A DNA stretch of 64,000 bases from Cephalotus follicularis. Lineage: Eukaryota; Streptophyta; Magnoliopsida; Oxalidales; Cephalotaceae. The DNA is taken from assembly GCA_001972305.1 (NCBI GenBank), contig BDDD01000571.1, positions 248,001-312,000 of the forward strand, in the 5' to 3' direction. The position numbers and the translations under genes are program-made. The notes below the pieces were generated by a model. That model made no database searches. It had not been told where the DNA came from and was given only the letters and a program-made list of their open reading frames with translations. Numbering within the stretch: position 1 is the stretch's first letter; each line of letters starts with the position of its first letter. Shown here piece by piece: positions 22,985 to 35,134 of the stretch.

Positions 22985-24470
22985 ATACTACATCAAAACA
23001 CAACCCTAACCATTCATTAATCCATCATTGTACACAATAAAACCTTCACAGCCCTCTGGAAAAGCCAAGATCAATGCAGAAATCAGACGGTGTTTTGACT
23101 CTTGAAAACTCCATTTACAAATGTCATCTTAAACAAACATTGTCTTTTTCTGCGTCAACCGGGTCAAATGTGTAGCTATCTGTGAGAATCCTTCTATGAA
23201 ACGACGGTAATACCCCTATAAGCCTAAGTAACTACGGACTTCTGTCACGTTTGTCAGCCTTTTCCAATCCCTCACTGCTTCTATCTTTGCTGGATCTACT
23301 AATAAACCAGCACTGGAGATAATGTGACCAAGAAAAGCCACATCTGACAACCAAAATTCACATTTGATGAACTTGGCATACAACTGGTGGTCTCTCAAAA
23401 CCTACAATTCCAAATGCAAATGTTGTCCAGGATCCTCCATAGTCCTGGAATACACCAAGATATCATCGATAAAGACTATGATGAAATGGTCAATATATAG
23501 ATTAAACACCTTATTCATAAGGCTCATGAATGCAACAGGGGTATTGGTCACCCCAAAGGAATTACAACAAACTCATAGTATCCATACCGTGACCTGAAGG
23601 CTATCTTTGGAACATCTTCGACTCTAACTTTTAGCTGATGATATCCTGATCTCAAATTCAACTTGAAAAAACTGAAGAACCTCTCAACTGATCAAAAAAT
23701 TCGTCAATATATGGCAGTGGGTAATTGTTCTTAACCGTAACCCTGTTGAGTTGCCGATAGTCGATACACATCCGAAGGGATCCATCCTTTTTCTTGACAA
23801 ACAAGACGGGTGCTCCCTAGGGAAAACACTTGGTCTGATAAAACTTTTATCGAGCAACTTCTGAAACTGAAGTTTTAACTCTTTCAACTCTGAGGATGCC
23901 ATACGATAAGGAGCTCTCGATATCGGTGCTATCCCTGGCAGGAGATCAATACAAACTTTGTATCACTCTCTGGCGGTAAGGATGTCACTCATCTGGAAAC
24001 ACATCCGAATACTCACTGACAACTAGGACATCCTCCAATCTCGGTACCTATCTTCTACCGTCCATCACATGGGCCAGGTAACCATTGCAACCCTGTCACA
24101 TAAGCCTGTTGTCATGAATGATCGATATCATCCAAACTAGCTGGTACTCTAAGGTTCCAATAAACTGAAACTAAGACTGCCTCGACATGCTGAAGGTTAT
24201 GACCTTCCCGTAACAATCCACCTGAGCATAGTATGCTGCTAACCAATCCATTCATAGGATTACACCCAACTCATCCATCGGCAACACTATCAGATTCGCT
24301 ATCAAGATACGATTGGCGATCTCTGTGTCATAAGACTTACAAACCCATTTAGAATAAACAGGCTCTCCTACTGTGGTGCTAAATTCCATAACAAAAGGTA
24401 AGGGTTCGGGTTCCACATCGATATAGTATAGAAAATGCAATGTATGAATGACATGAATCAGGATCTATGA
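22985..24470 (-). pseudogene. Chromo-2 protease and reverse transcriptase, degenerate
   Basis: RT pieces occur in several frames: [21 protein letters not shown] (the fingers region) at 23902-23684, an intact catalytic FIDDILVYS near 23465, and [24 protein letters not shown] at 23398-23216. The protease C-terminus ([20 protein letters not shown]) lies at 24440-24252. Frameshifts and stops separate each block, so no functional polymerase could be made. Confidence 0.85.
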
Positions 24471-25513
24471 GAGTCCGTGCTATATGCTGAGAGATACGAA
24501 TAGTACCTCATATAACTGAAAAGGATCCCACTACAGCTCTCTGGTCCATAGCATAAACCCTACCATGCACTATAGGTGTCGATCCCATAGGTTGTTTACT
24601 GCGATCTCCCCTTACAACATATGGTGAAATGGTACTAGGACGACCTTGAAACTGCTGTCCAAAACCGCGGCCTTGCGGATAATCGATACTCTGGTTTCGT
24701 TGAGAACCTCCCTAAGATCGACCCATACTATATCCTTGCTGATTCCCTGAACCAAACCTACCATAAGGACACTCTTTAGCCATGTGATCCGAAGCTCCAT
24801 AACCCATACACTTACCAGCCCCACCAACAATCATCAGATGTATGGTTAGTGCGTTGGCAATACGCGTACGGATCAAAAAGAGCTTGACTACCACCACTGA
24901 AAAGTCTAGAGCGACTTCCCTCTGTCCCCTTGTTCCTCTGCCAAGAGTATTGCCCTCTACGCCTCTGCTGTGAACCTTTAAACTACCCCCTATGTCTTGA
25001 AAAACTGAGTGGACTGCCTGCACTCTGAGTGAACGACCCTGACTCGGGCTGCTGTTCCCTGATCTCTATGACTTGTTACTGCTCCCAGAACTCCTCCCTG
25101 ACTGTCAATCAGAAGAAGCAGACCTGCTACTACCAGCATGAATCCTCAAGTTGAGTAGTTCTTCAGCCACACACTCAAGCTCTCTGGCTCTACTAGCCAA
25201 CTCAAATAAATACCCCAACCGTAGCGACACTAACTTCTGTCTGATGTCTGGTCTAAGCCCACTAAGAAACTTGTTGGTTTTCCTTGCTTCGGTGCTGACC
25301 ATGTGAGGGGCAATCTTGTCAATTCAATGAACTTGGCCTCATACTGGGGCACAATCATGTTACCTTGCACTAAGCCAAGGAACTCATCCTCCTTCTTGTC
25401 AACTTCTGTCTCAAGAAAATACTTCGCATTGAACTCTGTTACAAACAAATCCCAAGACCTTACTATCCCTGATTCCTCTCAAGAAGAATCAACCATCCTC
25501 CACCAAGTGGATT
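24471..25513 (-). pseudogene. Chromo-2 gag, N-terminally deleted
   Basis: Gag blocks on the minus strand run from STWW at 25513 through GIVRSWDLFVTEFNAKYF, KEDEFLGLVQGNMIVPQYEAKF, KTNKFLSGLRPDIRQKLVSLRL and a Ser/Arg-rich linker. The zinc knuckle CMGYGASDHMAKEC has Tyr in place of the second Cys. The start is missing: at 25513/25514 the gag sequence jumps straight into LTR sequence, so a deletion removed the gag start, leader, PBS and inner part of the 5' LTR. Confidence 0.83.
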
Positions 25514-27014
25514 CCATCCATAAACCATACCATTTTTCCATTAGTCTATTTAATATAGTGTTCCTATAGGTCCAACCACAATACAGTGTCTCCTCGTAGG
25601 TTCACCTCTAAAGTGGGTTTCTATAGGTCCATACAACTTTCATACTATGTGGTCAAACACCCCTAATCTCCATGACGGAGTGAAGATTAGAAATGGGTTA
25701 TCTTGTCAAGTCTCAAACAATATCAACCATAATCCTTAACCATAAACCTTTAAACCATAACCATAAAACCATTTGAACCATGACCATAAACCATTTAAAC
25801 CATAAAACCATTTAAAGGATAGGAACTTAAGCATAAAGGATCACGTGGGATCCATCCGTCAAAACCATTTCCGTAACCATCCATAACCATTTCCATAATG
25901 CTAGTCCCCAAAGGTTCTAGCCCATAATGGTGTTCCCTTAAGTCCAACCATAACATGCCATATCCATATTTCGGTCCCTATCGAAGTTAATAAATCTATT
26001 TATTGAAACTTCATTGAAATTCATTTTGAAGATCAATTGTGTTAAAAAGAGGTTCACATAGGTTACGCGGCCTTATGGAGGCTTCCTATAGAACCCAATT
26101 AAAGATAAAAGAGTTTGGGGTTGAAAAGAGGTTGAAAACATTGTATTTTGTATAAAAACAGGGCACAAAATACCGACCCTTTAAGCAGAGTGTCGACTGT
26201 TAAGGCTACAAAGCGTCGACAGTTTGGGGCAAAGAGTCAGCGGTTTGCCAATTCTTCTAAAAGCGTCAACAGCTTAACAGAAGCATCGACAATTCAAAGG
26301 CCCAAAAGCATCGACGGTTTAGACGAAGGCACAAACGGTTAAGCGTGGTAGCATCTTCGTTCAACAATTCAAAATCTAATCAAATTCCATTTAAACACCA
26401 TTTAATCCGTTTAAAACTTGATCCAAAGGAAACTATAAGCCCCAATGGTCGATTACAACTTGAAAACAACTTTAAACCCTTAGATCCATACCCATAAACT
26501 CATAATCGATCGATCGATCGAGAGAGAGAGAGAAAAGAGATTGGGCAAAATGTCCCAAAACTCTCTAATCTCTCTCTGATTTCCATTCTAATATGTTATT
26601 GTCTATATCAACCACCCTAACTCATCCATCTAGCATATGTACATCCATCCATAACCATATAACCATTCAATTCAATCATAATGCATGGATTCAAAGTATA
26701 TATGTAGAATCTACCTGTAAACTATTGAGAACGAAGAACGGCAAGGATTTGCTGTTGAATCCTTATTCTGATCCTTCCTTCAAGTTTTAAACTCTGCCAC
26801 GAATCCAACAAGTCCTTCCTTGCTCGATTATGACCTCTCACTCTCTCTCTAACTCACTGTCTCACTCTCTTACTTTCTCTCTCTAGAAATGGAACTAAAG
26901 AGAAGAATGAGGAAAAGAGAAAGAGTTAGCCTATATATAGGCTTCTTTAGGGAAAACCCCAAAAAATCACCCTAGGTTCGACTAAACCCACACTATCAAT
27001 AAACAACCATAAAA
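25514..27014 (-). repeat. Chromo-2 5' LTR remnant
   Basis: It matches the 3' LTR (16948-17184 plus 19837 to about 21015) nearly base for base and shows the site uninterrupted by solo LTR A. TATA (26932-26939), the GTCGAC array (26168-26345) and a (GATC)n(GA)n microsatellite (26505-26533) are present. It is cut at both ends: inner end at 25514 (gag join) and outer end at about 27014 (join to Tat-2 gag). Confidence 0.86.
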
Positions 27015-28811
27015 GAGCAAGCTCCTGGTACCGGTCAACCAAGCACCTGAGAACCAACATCCTGCTACCGGTCAAGTCGCCACTGCAGAGCAAGCTCCTA
27101 TCACTGGAGAGCAATTTACTCAACTGCTCCAGGAAATGGGGCGTCTCACGACCTTGCTGGAGAGCAATCTAGCTAGCCAAAACCAGGCTGGTCTGAGCAG
27201 ACTAGCCATCCAGGATCAGGTGGGTCCAAGCAGGCCAGCCACTGAAGTTCAATAGCCCCGAGGGGCCAGGTGAAACCTGCTGAGGGGGGCTATGCATCCT
27301 TTAAGGCGGTCAGAGATTGATACATCTATTGGGAGGATAACAGAGATTAATACATCTTTAGGGGCAGAGTCCTCAAGTGCTAGAGATCGTAGCTACAATC
27401 CCCAAGAAGACATGCCCGAGCAGGACCCAATGGATGAGGATTACTCTGTGGAGGTGGAGAACACCCGAGCACGATCCTTGGCCTCTCGAAGGACTGAGAA
27501 AGGACCAAGGAGTAGTTTGGACCATTTAGTCAGACTCGCCGGGCAGTCACAAGTTTCTATCAATACTAGGAACATTAAGGATGTAGAGCAAGCTATGAAT
27601 ATGAGGCTTACCGAGATGGAGAGAAGGCTCATAGGAGCCGAGCACTCGAAGGGGTACCTGTACGAGGTAGGAAATATCAACACTACTCCTTTCACACCTG
27701 AGATAATGATGGAGCGTATCCCAAGGGGATTCCGGTTCTCGAGTCTCAAGGAGTATGATGGGTCCACGGGCCCAATCCAACATGTGTGCTACTATACACA
27801 AATCATACTAGTGCACCAAGCCTCGGATGTGATCCTTTACCGAGGATTCCCGGAAACATTGGGTGGAGCAGTCCAGTCATGGTATTCAACTCTGTCAGTG
27901 GATTCGGTGGCGAATTTCAAACAGTTTATGAAACTGTTCGTTACCAAGTTCCTCAACAGCACCATGCAGAGAAGGAATTCAAGTCATCTGATCAATGTGG
28001 TGCAAGGGAAGGATGAGTTCCTAATAGACTACCTCACCAGATTTAACAAGGAGTCTCTAACAGTGAAAGATTTGGAATTGTCCTTCACTCTGGCAACTCT
28101 GAACAGTGGGTTGAAAGAAAACTCACCTTTCACCTTTTCTCTCATGAAGAAGCCCGCTCGGGATATGGCTGACCTCCTCAGAAGAGCTAAGAAGTATGTT
28201 AATGCCGGGGAGGCAATGGCCGCTAGGAAGCAAAAAACTTCTTGGTCAGGCCATCATGCGACGAGTGAGGAGCATTCACGAAGTACTCCAGGGAAGAAAC
28301 AGAAGAGAAAGGATAGGTCAGAGCTGACAAAAGATGACTTGAGGCACAAGCTTTCCAAGAAGGAGGAATACCCAAAAAGGGGGCACCGATCCCTACATAC
28401 AACAATTTTGCCCATCTCCTGGAGACGCGCACAAGGATACTGGCAGTGGAGAAGGACAATGTCCCTATCCAATGGCCAGCACCATTGAGGTCCTCAGCTA
28501 AGAACAGGGACACAAACAAGTACTGCTGGTACCATCATGACCACAAGCACAACACAGAGGAGTGCAGACATTTGAAGAATCAGATTGAGGACCTGATTCG
28601 GAAAGGTCATCTACAAAAATATGTTGATAGAGATGCTTCCCAAGAAAGAAGTGAGCGTAGAGAGCAAGCTCCACAGCAGGAAGAGGAGCAACAGCCCAGG
28701 GGTGTGATCCATACCATCTCTGGAGGGGTCACATCTAGAGGCGACCATAGTAGGGCTCAAAAAGCCTATGCTAGACAGACATTTGTTGTGTAACAATACA
28801 CGCATAGAAAA
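27015..28811 (+). pseudogene. Tat-2 gag
   Basis: The N-terminal region has stops (ITGEQFTQLLQEMGRLTTLLESN is readable around 27105-27175). The main frame 27292-28488 then gives 398 codons of capsid: RGFRFSSLKEYDGSTGPIQHV, FKQFMKLFVTKFLNSTMQRRN and DYLTRFNKESLTVKDLE, followed by a basic linker. A frameshift near 28380-28446 moves into 28446-28793 with the zinc motif KYCWYHHDHKHNTEECRHLKNQ and the tail PRGVIHTISGG. Translation would run into the inserted solo LTR at 28812. The true start is lost. Confidence 0.86.
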
Positions 28812-31332
28812 TGTAACGTCCCTGACCCGAGCCCGCTAATTGCTCAAAGCGAACTATAAGGATCGGTTGCGTTACGTGAGGTGAAACATTAACCATCAAA
28901 TCGTTTAATCATTTAACGATCCATTAACCATTTAATCTTAACTTAGGTTTAAAACCTAACATCATTACTCAACGGAAACATCACATCATATTCAATAACT
29001 TCATAGGATCACAATATGCTTAAATCTTTGAACACCAAATTTTAAAGTATCATATTCTCATTATCATGATCGTTTCTAATACCTTTTACATTCGTACATC
29101 ACTTAGCATATAACATTACACAGCGGAAAAATATAAACTTATTACATCATAAAAAAATAGTCATATTCATTACTCATCTTTACCATTAACTTCTCAAACT
29201 CTCAAGTACGTTCTATAACTGTTGGCATCATCGTCTTACTTGAAAACATCATAACCTATAGCATTCGTTTCCTTACTTTAACATCTATACATCTTCTATC
29301 ATAAAACGCTATGCATCGGAAAACATTAATGTATGACATTAAGCATAAAACTTCAAAGCATAACATACTTCCTTTCGGACACTTCGTTTACGAACTTCCT
29401 CTAAAACTCGCACTTTTACGTTCGACGTGTCCTGGAAAATCATTTGAAAACAAGACATTGAAAGGAGTGAGATCAAATAGCCCAGTAAGGATCATAGTTG
29501 TAAAACATCATTTAAATCCATTGTTTTTTATAATCTTTATCAAAACGTTTGCATTCGTACATTTCAAAACATCATTAAAAATCATCTTCTAGTTTTATAA
29601 AACCAGAACATTTCCAAAATCATTCATTTGCTGGTGTATAGCCCAGCCATACTTGAAAATGAAACATCCTTTAAAACCCTTTTCTGGTATAAAAACCAAA
29701 ACATTTCACATTCATTTCGTTTTCAAATCATATTCATTCTTTTCTATTCATATCTCATGAATCAGAACATTTCATAAATAACTGAGGGGTCATAAAACAT
29801 AAAAGACCCAAATGAACCATTTCAACATTCACTTCACCGGGGCATTGTGCACTCTCTGATTACTATCCTTACATCACATGCATGTCCATGAGCGCTATAC
29901 GCTCCATTAACATCGAGCATCTTGCTCTTTACTAGATTAATCCTCCATGGATCGCAATCCAGGAGTTGTTCATCTCTGTTCGTTACCATTTCCATTTCAT
30001 AAAACATTTCTTAATACTTTGAGTGATCATCTCAAATCATTGATAAACAACATCATAAAACATTTCTTTCACTATTCATAAACATTTTCATCACTTTGAG
30101 TAATTTAACTCAAAACATTCATAAAAAAACTTTGCATAATGTTTGTAAATCTTGAATTTCATATAGAAATAAACACTTTCAGAGAAAACTTAAAACATAA
30201 ACATTAAAGTATACATCTTCACAAATTCAGAAAGCTCTAGTTCATAAAAATTGGTTGAGAATCGAATCCGTTATGAATTTTTAAAGTGGCTGGTTCCATA
30301 TGAAAATAGGACATGAGTAGTAAGATGAAACATGGATTCTCATCAAGAATTCGATAGAATTTCGAGAAGCATAAAACCTATCAGTTAAAGAGAACATCTT
30401 GAAGTTTCTAAAACATTGAACCATTTGAAATTTTATAAAGAAATGAGCAAGATATGAATAAAACAATTTGCTGCATAATTTGGAAGTAAAACAGAGGAAC
30501 TTTGATAAAAATGGGTATGGAATTTCCTTACTTTACTTTGATATCCTTCTCTATTACTCTCCCACAAATTCTCCTCTTATTCCCAACAGAAAACTCTTCC
30601 TTTCCTCACCCAAAATGACTAAACTCAGCCTTCATTGCCTATAAATAGGCTAGTTGCTTAGGGAGCAAGTCGTCTCCCTCTCTCTCATGACTCAACACTC
30701 TTAGTTGCCCATGTGCTAAATTTAATCCAACCAAATGGTGAAACTTGTTATATCATCTGAAAATATCTCCGATCCTTTTCCCCTGGCCTGCCATGTATCC
30801 ATAATTAATGAATTTAACTCACAAAATGACAAAAAGTCAGACTTTGGCAACTAGTCTGCAGCTCAAAGCGTCGACGCTTCTCTTCTAAGCGTCGCCGCTT
30901 ACGGGTTTGACTTAAGTTCTTCAACTCTCTCCTCGACTAAAGCGCTGATGCTTCTCTTTCAAGCTTCGCCACTTCCGGGTCTTGTCCAAGTCAACATGGC
31001 ATATTTTTACTTCAAAGCGTCGAAACTTACATTTGGAGCGTCATCGGTCTCACCAAGCATCGCCGCTTTCACTTAAGCATCGTCGGTTAGAGGAATTTGT
31101 CAAATTGAAAATGCCCTGGTTTTAACCGGCATTAGAAGAGGTCCAAGCGTTGAAGTTTGACTGTCAAAGCGTCGCTGCTTTACCTGGAACGGTCGGCGCT
31201 TAAGCCGATTTTCTTCCGTTTCCACCACATATACACGAGTCATATCACTGGTCCCTTGAAATATTTGTCAACTTCAACTATAGCAATCATATTCCATAAA
31301 TAATATCTCTAATGAAAATTCTGGTTATTACA
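28812..31332 (-). mobile_element. Solo LTR (2521 bp) inserted in Tat-2 gag-protease
   Basis: Ends are TGTAACGTCC...GGTTATTACA on the plus strand. A perfect TSD GAAAA lies at 28807-28811 and 31333-31337. Joining the flanks restores the Tat frame seen in Tat-1 (QYQHSKRLRTGGDEE). The minus-strand start TGTAATAACC and end ACGTTACA resemble chromovirus LTRs, so minus orientation is inferred. It holds a GTCG-word array at 30860-31205. There is no internal domain, so this is the product of LTR-LTR recombination. Confidence 0.88.
30860..31205. repeat. AAGCGTCG(A/C)CGCTT word array in the solo LTR
   Basis: About ten copies of AGCGTCG(A/C)CGCTT-like words (near 30868, 30890, 30941, 30966, 31017, 31060, 31077 and 31165) occur. 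The first copy is the palindrome AGCGTCGACGCT. Spacing is irregular (20-60 bp). Confidence 0.8.
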
Positions 31333-31337
31333 GAAAA

Positions 31338-31916
31338 AGGTTGAAGTCAGGTGGAGATGAGGAGGTAATATCCTTCTCCGAGGTGAACTATGAGGGAGTA
31401 CGTCTCCCTCACGATGATCCTGTTGTGGTGACTCTTCAAGTGGAATTATTCACTATGAAGAGGATCCTCATTGATAGTGGGATCTCATCAGATATCCTAT
31501 AAAAGCATGCCATTGATCAATTGAGGATACCGGCCCACCAGTTGAGGCCTGTGAAAACACCTCTGGTAGGCTTCGCAAGAGAGATGGTCCATCCTCTGGG
31601 ATCTATCGACTTGTCAGTGGTAGCAGGTACGGCCCCATGCTAGACCCAAGTGAAAATTGCATTCCTGGTAGTTGATACACCAAGCCCATACAATGCTATA
31701 GTCGGGCGACTAGGATTGAACTTGATGGAAGCTATAGTATCGACCAGGCACTTATTGGTAAAGTTCCCTACCAAGTTTGGTATGGGAGAGGTTCGAGGAG
31801 ACCAACAGGTTGCAAGGCAATGTTATAAAACTGTCATAATGGACAAAGGGAAAGAGAAGGCATTGCCCATAGCTAATGTGGAGCTCAGAGGAGAAGTGAA
31901 ACCCGATCGTCCATAG
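31338..31916 (+). pseudogene. Tat-2 aspartic protease
   Basis: It continues the gag frame after the solo LTR (RLKSGGDEEVISFSEVNYEGV). The active site reads LIDSGISSDIL, with the catalytic Asp kept, followed by a stop (TAA) soon after. The C-terminal part 31650-31916 has [20 protein letters not shown] and a KMGxGxVRGDQxxARQCY tail. The homologous Tat-1 frame at 11617-12207 is better preserved. Confidence 0.84.
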
Positions 31917-33493
31917 CCTGTGGAAGATGTTGTGCAAGTGCCTTTAGAGCAAGGCAATGCCGAGAGATTATTCCAAGTCGGCTCCCAACTTGGAGAGGTG
32001 GAGAAAGAGGAACTAATAACATTCCTCAGAAATAACAGAGATGTGTTTGCCTGGTCGGCAGAGGAGGTCCCAGGGATTAGCCCATAGGTGATGGTGCACA
32101 GGCTAAGTGTAGATCTAATGCGGCCTCCGACCAAGCAAAAGAAATGAAACTTCACCCCCGAGAGGCATCAGGTATAGCAGAAGAAGTAAATAAGCTATTG
32201 CAAGCGGGGTTTATACGAGAAGTGTAGTACTCTGACTGGCTTGGGAACCCGATCCTAGTCAAGAAAGCTAATGGAAAGTGGAGGATGTACATAGATTTTA
32301 CAGACCTCAACAAAGTTTGTCCCAAAGATCACTTTCCTCTTCTGAAGATTGATCAGTTGATGGATGCAACCTCCGGATACAGAAAGTTAAGCTACTTGGA
32401 TGCATACTCGGGTTATAATCAAATCCCTATGTATGAGCAAGACGAGAACAAGACAACTTTTATCACTAACCGGGGCATGTATTGCTATAAAGTCATGCCC
32501 TTCGGCCTAAAAAACGCGGGTGCAACCTACCAACGATTGGTCAACAAGATCTTTGAACCTCAGATTGGGAGGAACATGGAGGTTTATATTGACGATATGC
32601 TCATCAAAACGCCAGCAAGGAGTCTTCACATTACAAATTTGGAAGAGACTTTTGAGGTACTGAAGAAATACAAAATGCGTCTTAATCCTTCCAAGTGTAC
32701 TTTTGGGGTCACTTCTAGTAAGTTCCTCGGGTTTATCGTTTCAAGCAGAGGAATAGAAGCCAATATAGAGAATATTTCAGTACTTCAGAGCATGAGGCCT
32801 CCTCAATCTATCAGGGACGTGCAGAAATTGAATGGAAGAATTGTAGCTCTGAGTAGATTTGTTTCCAAATCAGCAGAGAAATGTCTTCCCTTCTTCAAGG
32901 TGTTAAGGGATCCTAAGAGATTTCTTTGGTCTGAAGAATGTCAAGCAGCCTTCAAGAAATTAAAGGGATACCTAGCTTCCCCTCCTCTGATATCAAAACC
33001 AAGAGATGGGGAAGACTTGTATTTGTACATTGCGGCAATACAATGCGCAGTAAGTGCAGTGCTAGTCAGGGAAGAGGATAAAGTTCAAAGGCCAGTATAT
33101 TATGTGAGCAAGGCCTTGAATGATGCTGAAGGGAGGTTTTCAGAGGTAGAGAAGTATGTTTATGCTCTGATCATAGTGGCGAGGAAATTAAGGCTGTATT
33201 TTCAAACCCATACAATCAAGGTTTTGACCGATAAGCCACTTAGACAAGTTCTAGCAAAGCCAGCTATGTCAGGTAAACTAGTCAAGTGGTCTGTCGAGAT
33301 GGGCGAATATGATGTGAAGTTTGAGGCCAGACAAGTAATAAAATCACAGGTCTTGGCCGATTTTGTTAGAGACAATACACTTACGGAGTGTATGGAAGAA
33401 GACTCCTCAGAACATGAGAAGGGGATATGGAAGTTGTCTGTTGATGGCTCATCCTGTGTTTCCAGAAATAGAGCATGTTTGGTGCTAACTAGT
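31917..33493 (+). pseudogene. Tat-2 reverse transcriptase and RNase H
   Basis: The open frame 32285-33499 (404 codons) covers most of RT and RNase H. It shows FTDLNKVCPKDHFPL, LDAYSGYNQIPM, MPFGLKNAGATYQRLVN and the catalytic VYIDDMLIK with both Asp intact. The connection IVALSRFVSKSAEKCLPFFKVL, and the RNase H with RPVYYVSKALNDAEGRFSEVEKYVYAL, LTDKPLRQVL and LADFV, follow. The upstream RT start 31917-32284 has stops. The frame is cut by a telomere-like patch at 33494. Confidence 0.88.
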
Positions 33494-33513
33494 CCCTAAA
33501 CCCTAAACCCTAA
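33494..33513 (+). repeat. Short interstitial telomere-like repeat
   Basis: CCCTAAACCCTAAACCCTAA, the plant telomere unit nearly three times, lies inside the second RNase H region. The Tat-1 sequence at the same place (about 9905-9880, minus) has a 22-base non-repetitive stretch instead of 13 bases here, so the patch replaces element sequence and brings in TAA. Confidence 0.85.
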
Positions 33514-33891
33514 GATTTGGGTTCAAAGCCACGAATAATGAAGCAGAGTGGGAAGCTCTGATCGCCGGACTAACGATTACAAAGCACTTAGAGTTAAAAA
33601 AATTTTGAAGCCTCTAGTGATTCTCAGCAAGTGGTTGGTCTGGTGAGTGGAGAGTATGAGGCCAGAGAAGACTAAATGGCTAAATACTTAGCATATGTTC
33701 AGAGTTTGAAGTCAGTTTTTCAAGTGTTCAGAGTTTTGAAGGTGCCCAGAGCAGAGAACGCAAGAGCAGGCCAGTTGTCAAAACTAGTTACAGCGGAGGA
33801 ATTAAAGAAAAATCAGACTGTGCTGGTAGACTATTTGGACAGGCCCACCATTTCAAAGATAGATGTGATGGACATTGATGTAACACAATAG
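33514..33891 (+). pseudogene. Tat-2 second (archaeal-like) RNase H
   Basis: After the telomere-like patch the sequence KATNNEAEWEALIAGLTITKHL is readable in pieces. SSDSQQVVGLVSGEYEARED (with a stop) and the open frame 33676-33891 (MAKYLAYVQSLKSVFQVFRVLKVPRAENARAGQLSKLVTA) follow. It matches the extra RNase H of Tat-1. Catalytic Asp in SSDSQ is kept, but stops make it non-functional. Confidence 0.82.
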
Positions 33892-35104
33892 CCGAATTGG
33901 ATGACTCCGTTCATTAGTTGGCTTAGGGATGGAATTCTACCAGAGAACCCTGTGGATGCGAGAAAGTTGGTTTACAGATCCAACCGCTACCAGTTCAGAG
34001 AAGGGATCCTCTACAAAAGGTCATTTTCTTTCCCTTTGTTGAGATGTTTGCCTCAGAGGCTGATTATGCTCTAAGGAAAATCCATGAAGGAGTATGTAGA
34101 AATCATACGGGGGGCAGAACCTTGTCGAACAAATTATTAAGACAGGGCTATTTCTGGCCCACCATGCATCAAGACGCCATCGACTTTGTAAGGAAATGTG
34201 ATAAATGTCAGAGGAATGCTAATATAAGCAGAAGACCATCAGAGCCTTTGACATCCATCACGGCCCCTTGGCCCTTTGCACAGTGGGGAATGGATTTCGT
34301 CAGACCATTACTAGTAGCAACAGGGCAGAGAAAATATCTCATTGTGACAGTGTACTACTTCACTAAATGGGTGGAGGCCGAGCCCCTAGCCACAATAACA
34401 GAGAAGAATACGGAAAGCTTCGTCTGGAAGTCAATCATTTGCCATTTCGGGGTCCCTAGAGTGATTGTCTCCGACAATGGGAAACAATTTGACTGCCAAG
34501 CTCTCTGAGACTTTTGCAGAGAATGGAGGATTAAACATAGGGTTGTCTTAGTAGCCTACCCCCAGAGCAATGACCAGACATAGGTCATTAACAGAGAGAT
34601 CATATTAGGGTTGAAGAAACGCCTCAAAGATAGCAAAGGAAGATGGACAGAGGAGCTCCCCAGCATACTATGGGCTTATAGAACTACTCCTCGGACCACA
34701 ACTGGTGAGTCCTCATTCAACCTTTGTTTTGGGTTAGAAGCTATGATACCAGTGGAGATTGGCATGCATTCCTCTAGAGTGGTGGATTTCAACGAAGCTA
34801 ATAACGAAGAAGGGTTGAGGAATCTCATCAATTTAGTGGAAGAGCTCAGAGATAAAACTACCATCAGAGTAGCAGCATACCAACAGAGGGTAAGCCACTA
34901 CTACAACAAAAGGGTAAACCCCCGACCACTAAAAGAGGGAAACCTAGTCCTCCGTAATGCAGCAATCACTGATCCTGCTGAAACCAGAGGAAAGCTAGCC
35001 CCTAATTGGGAAGGACCCTACAAAATGAAAAGAGTGCTCCGACCTGGAACATTCAAACTTGAAACTCTGATGGGCAGGGAGATTCCTAGGTTTTGGAATG
35101 TCGA
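33892..35104 (+). pseudogene. Tat-2 integrase, C-terminus split by the CACTA element
   Basis: The zinc finger lies in 34044-34220 (HEGVCRNHTGGRTLSNKL, CDKCQRNANISRRPSE). The core has WGMDF (first Asp), YFTKWVEAEPLATITEKNTESF and IVSDNGKQFD (second Asp). At 34582-34584 the third catalytic Glu of NGQAEV is replaced by TAG (NDQT-stop-V). The frame resumes at 34611 with WAYRTTPRTTTGESSFNLCFG and GPYKMKRVLRPGTF. At REIPRFWNV the CACTA element begins. Coding continues at 39965 with HI where Tat-1 has HL. Confidence 0.88.
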
Positions 35105-35134
35105 CACTACTAGAAAAAGAACAATTCCCGACCG
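35105..35134 (+). repeat. CACTA left terminal inverted repeat
   Basis: CACTACTAGAAAAAGA, then ACAATTCCCGACCGCC. It pairs with the right end at 39932-39961 with a few mismatches. Confidence 0.92.

Larger units (their letters stand above)
16144..27014 (-). mobile_element. Chromo-2: Ty3/gypsy chromovirus with chromodomain, right LTR truncated
   Basis: Minus-strand element with its 3' LTR at 16144-21183 (split by a solo LTR), PPT, chromodomain, integrase, RNase H, RT, protease and gag, and a 5' LTR remnant at 25514-27014. The two LTRs match over about 1.4 kb with a few percent of differences. The right LTR lacks about 165 bp at its outer end and about 800 bp at its inner end, and PBS and gag start are lost with the latter. 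The outer end is joined directly to Tat-2 gag. CAATG (16139-16143) is the expected left TSD but has no right partner. Confidence 0.88.
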
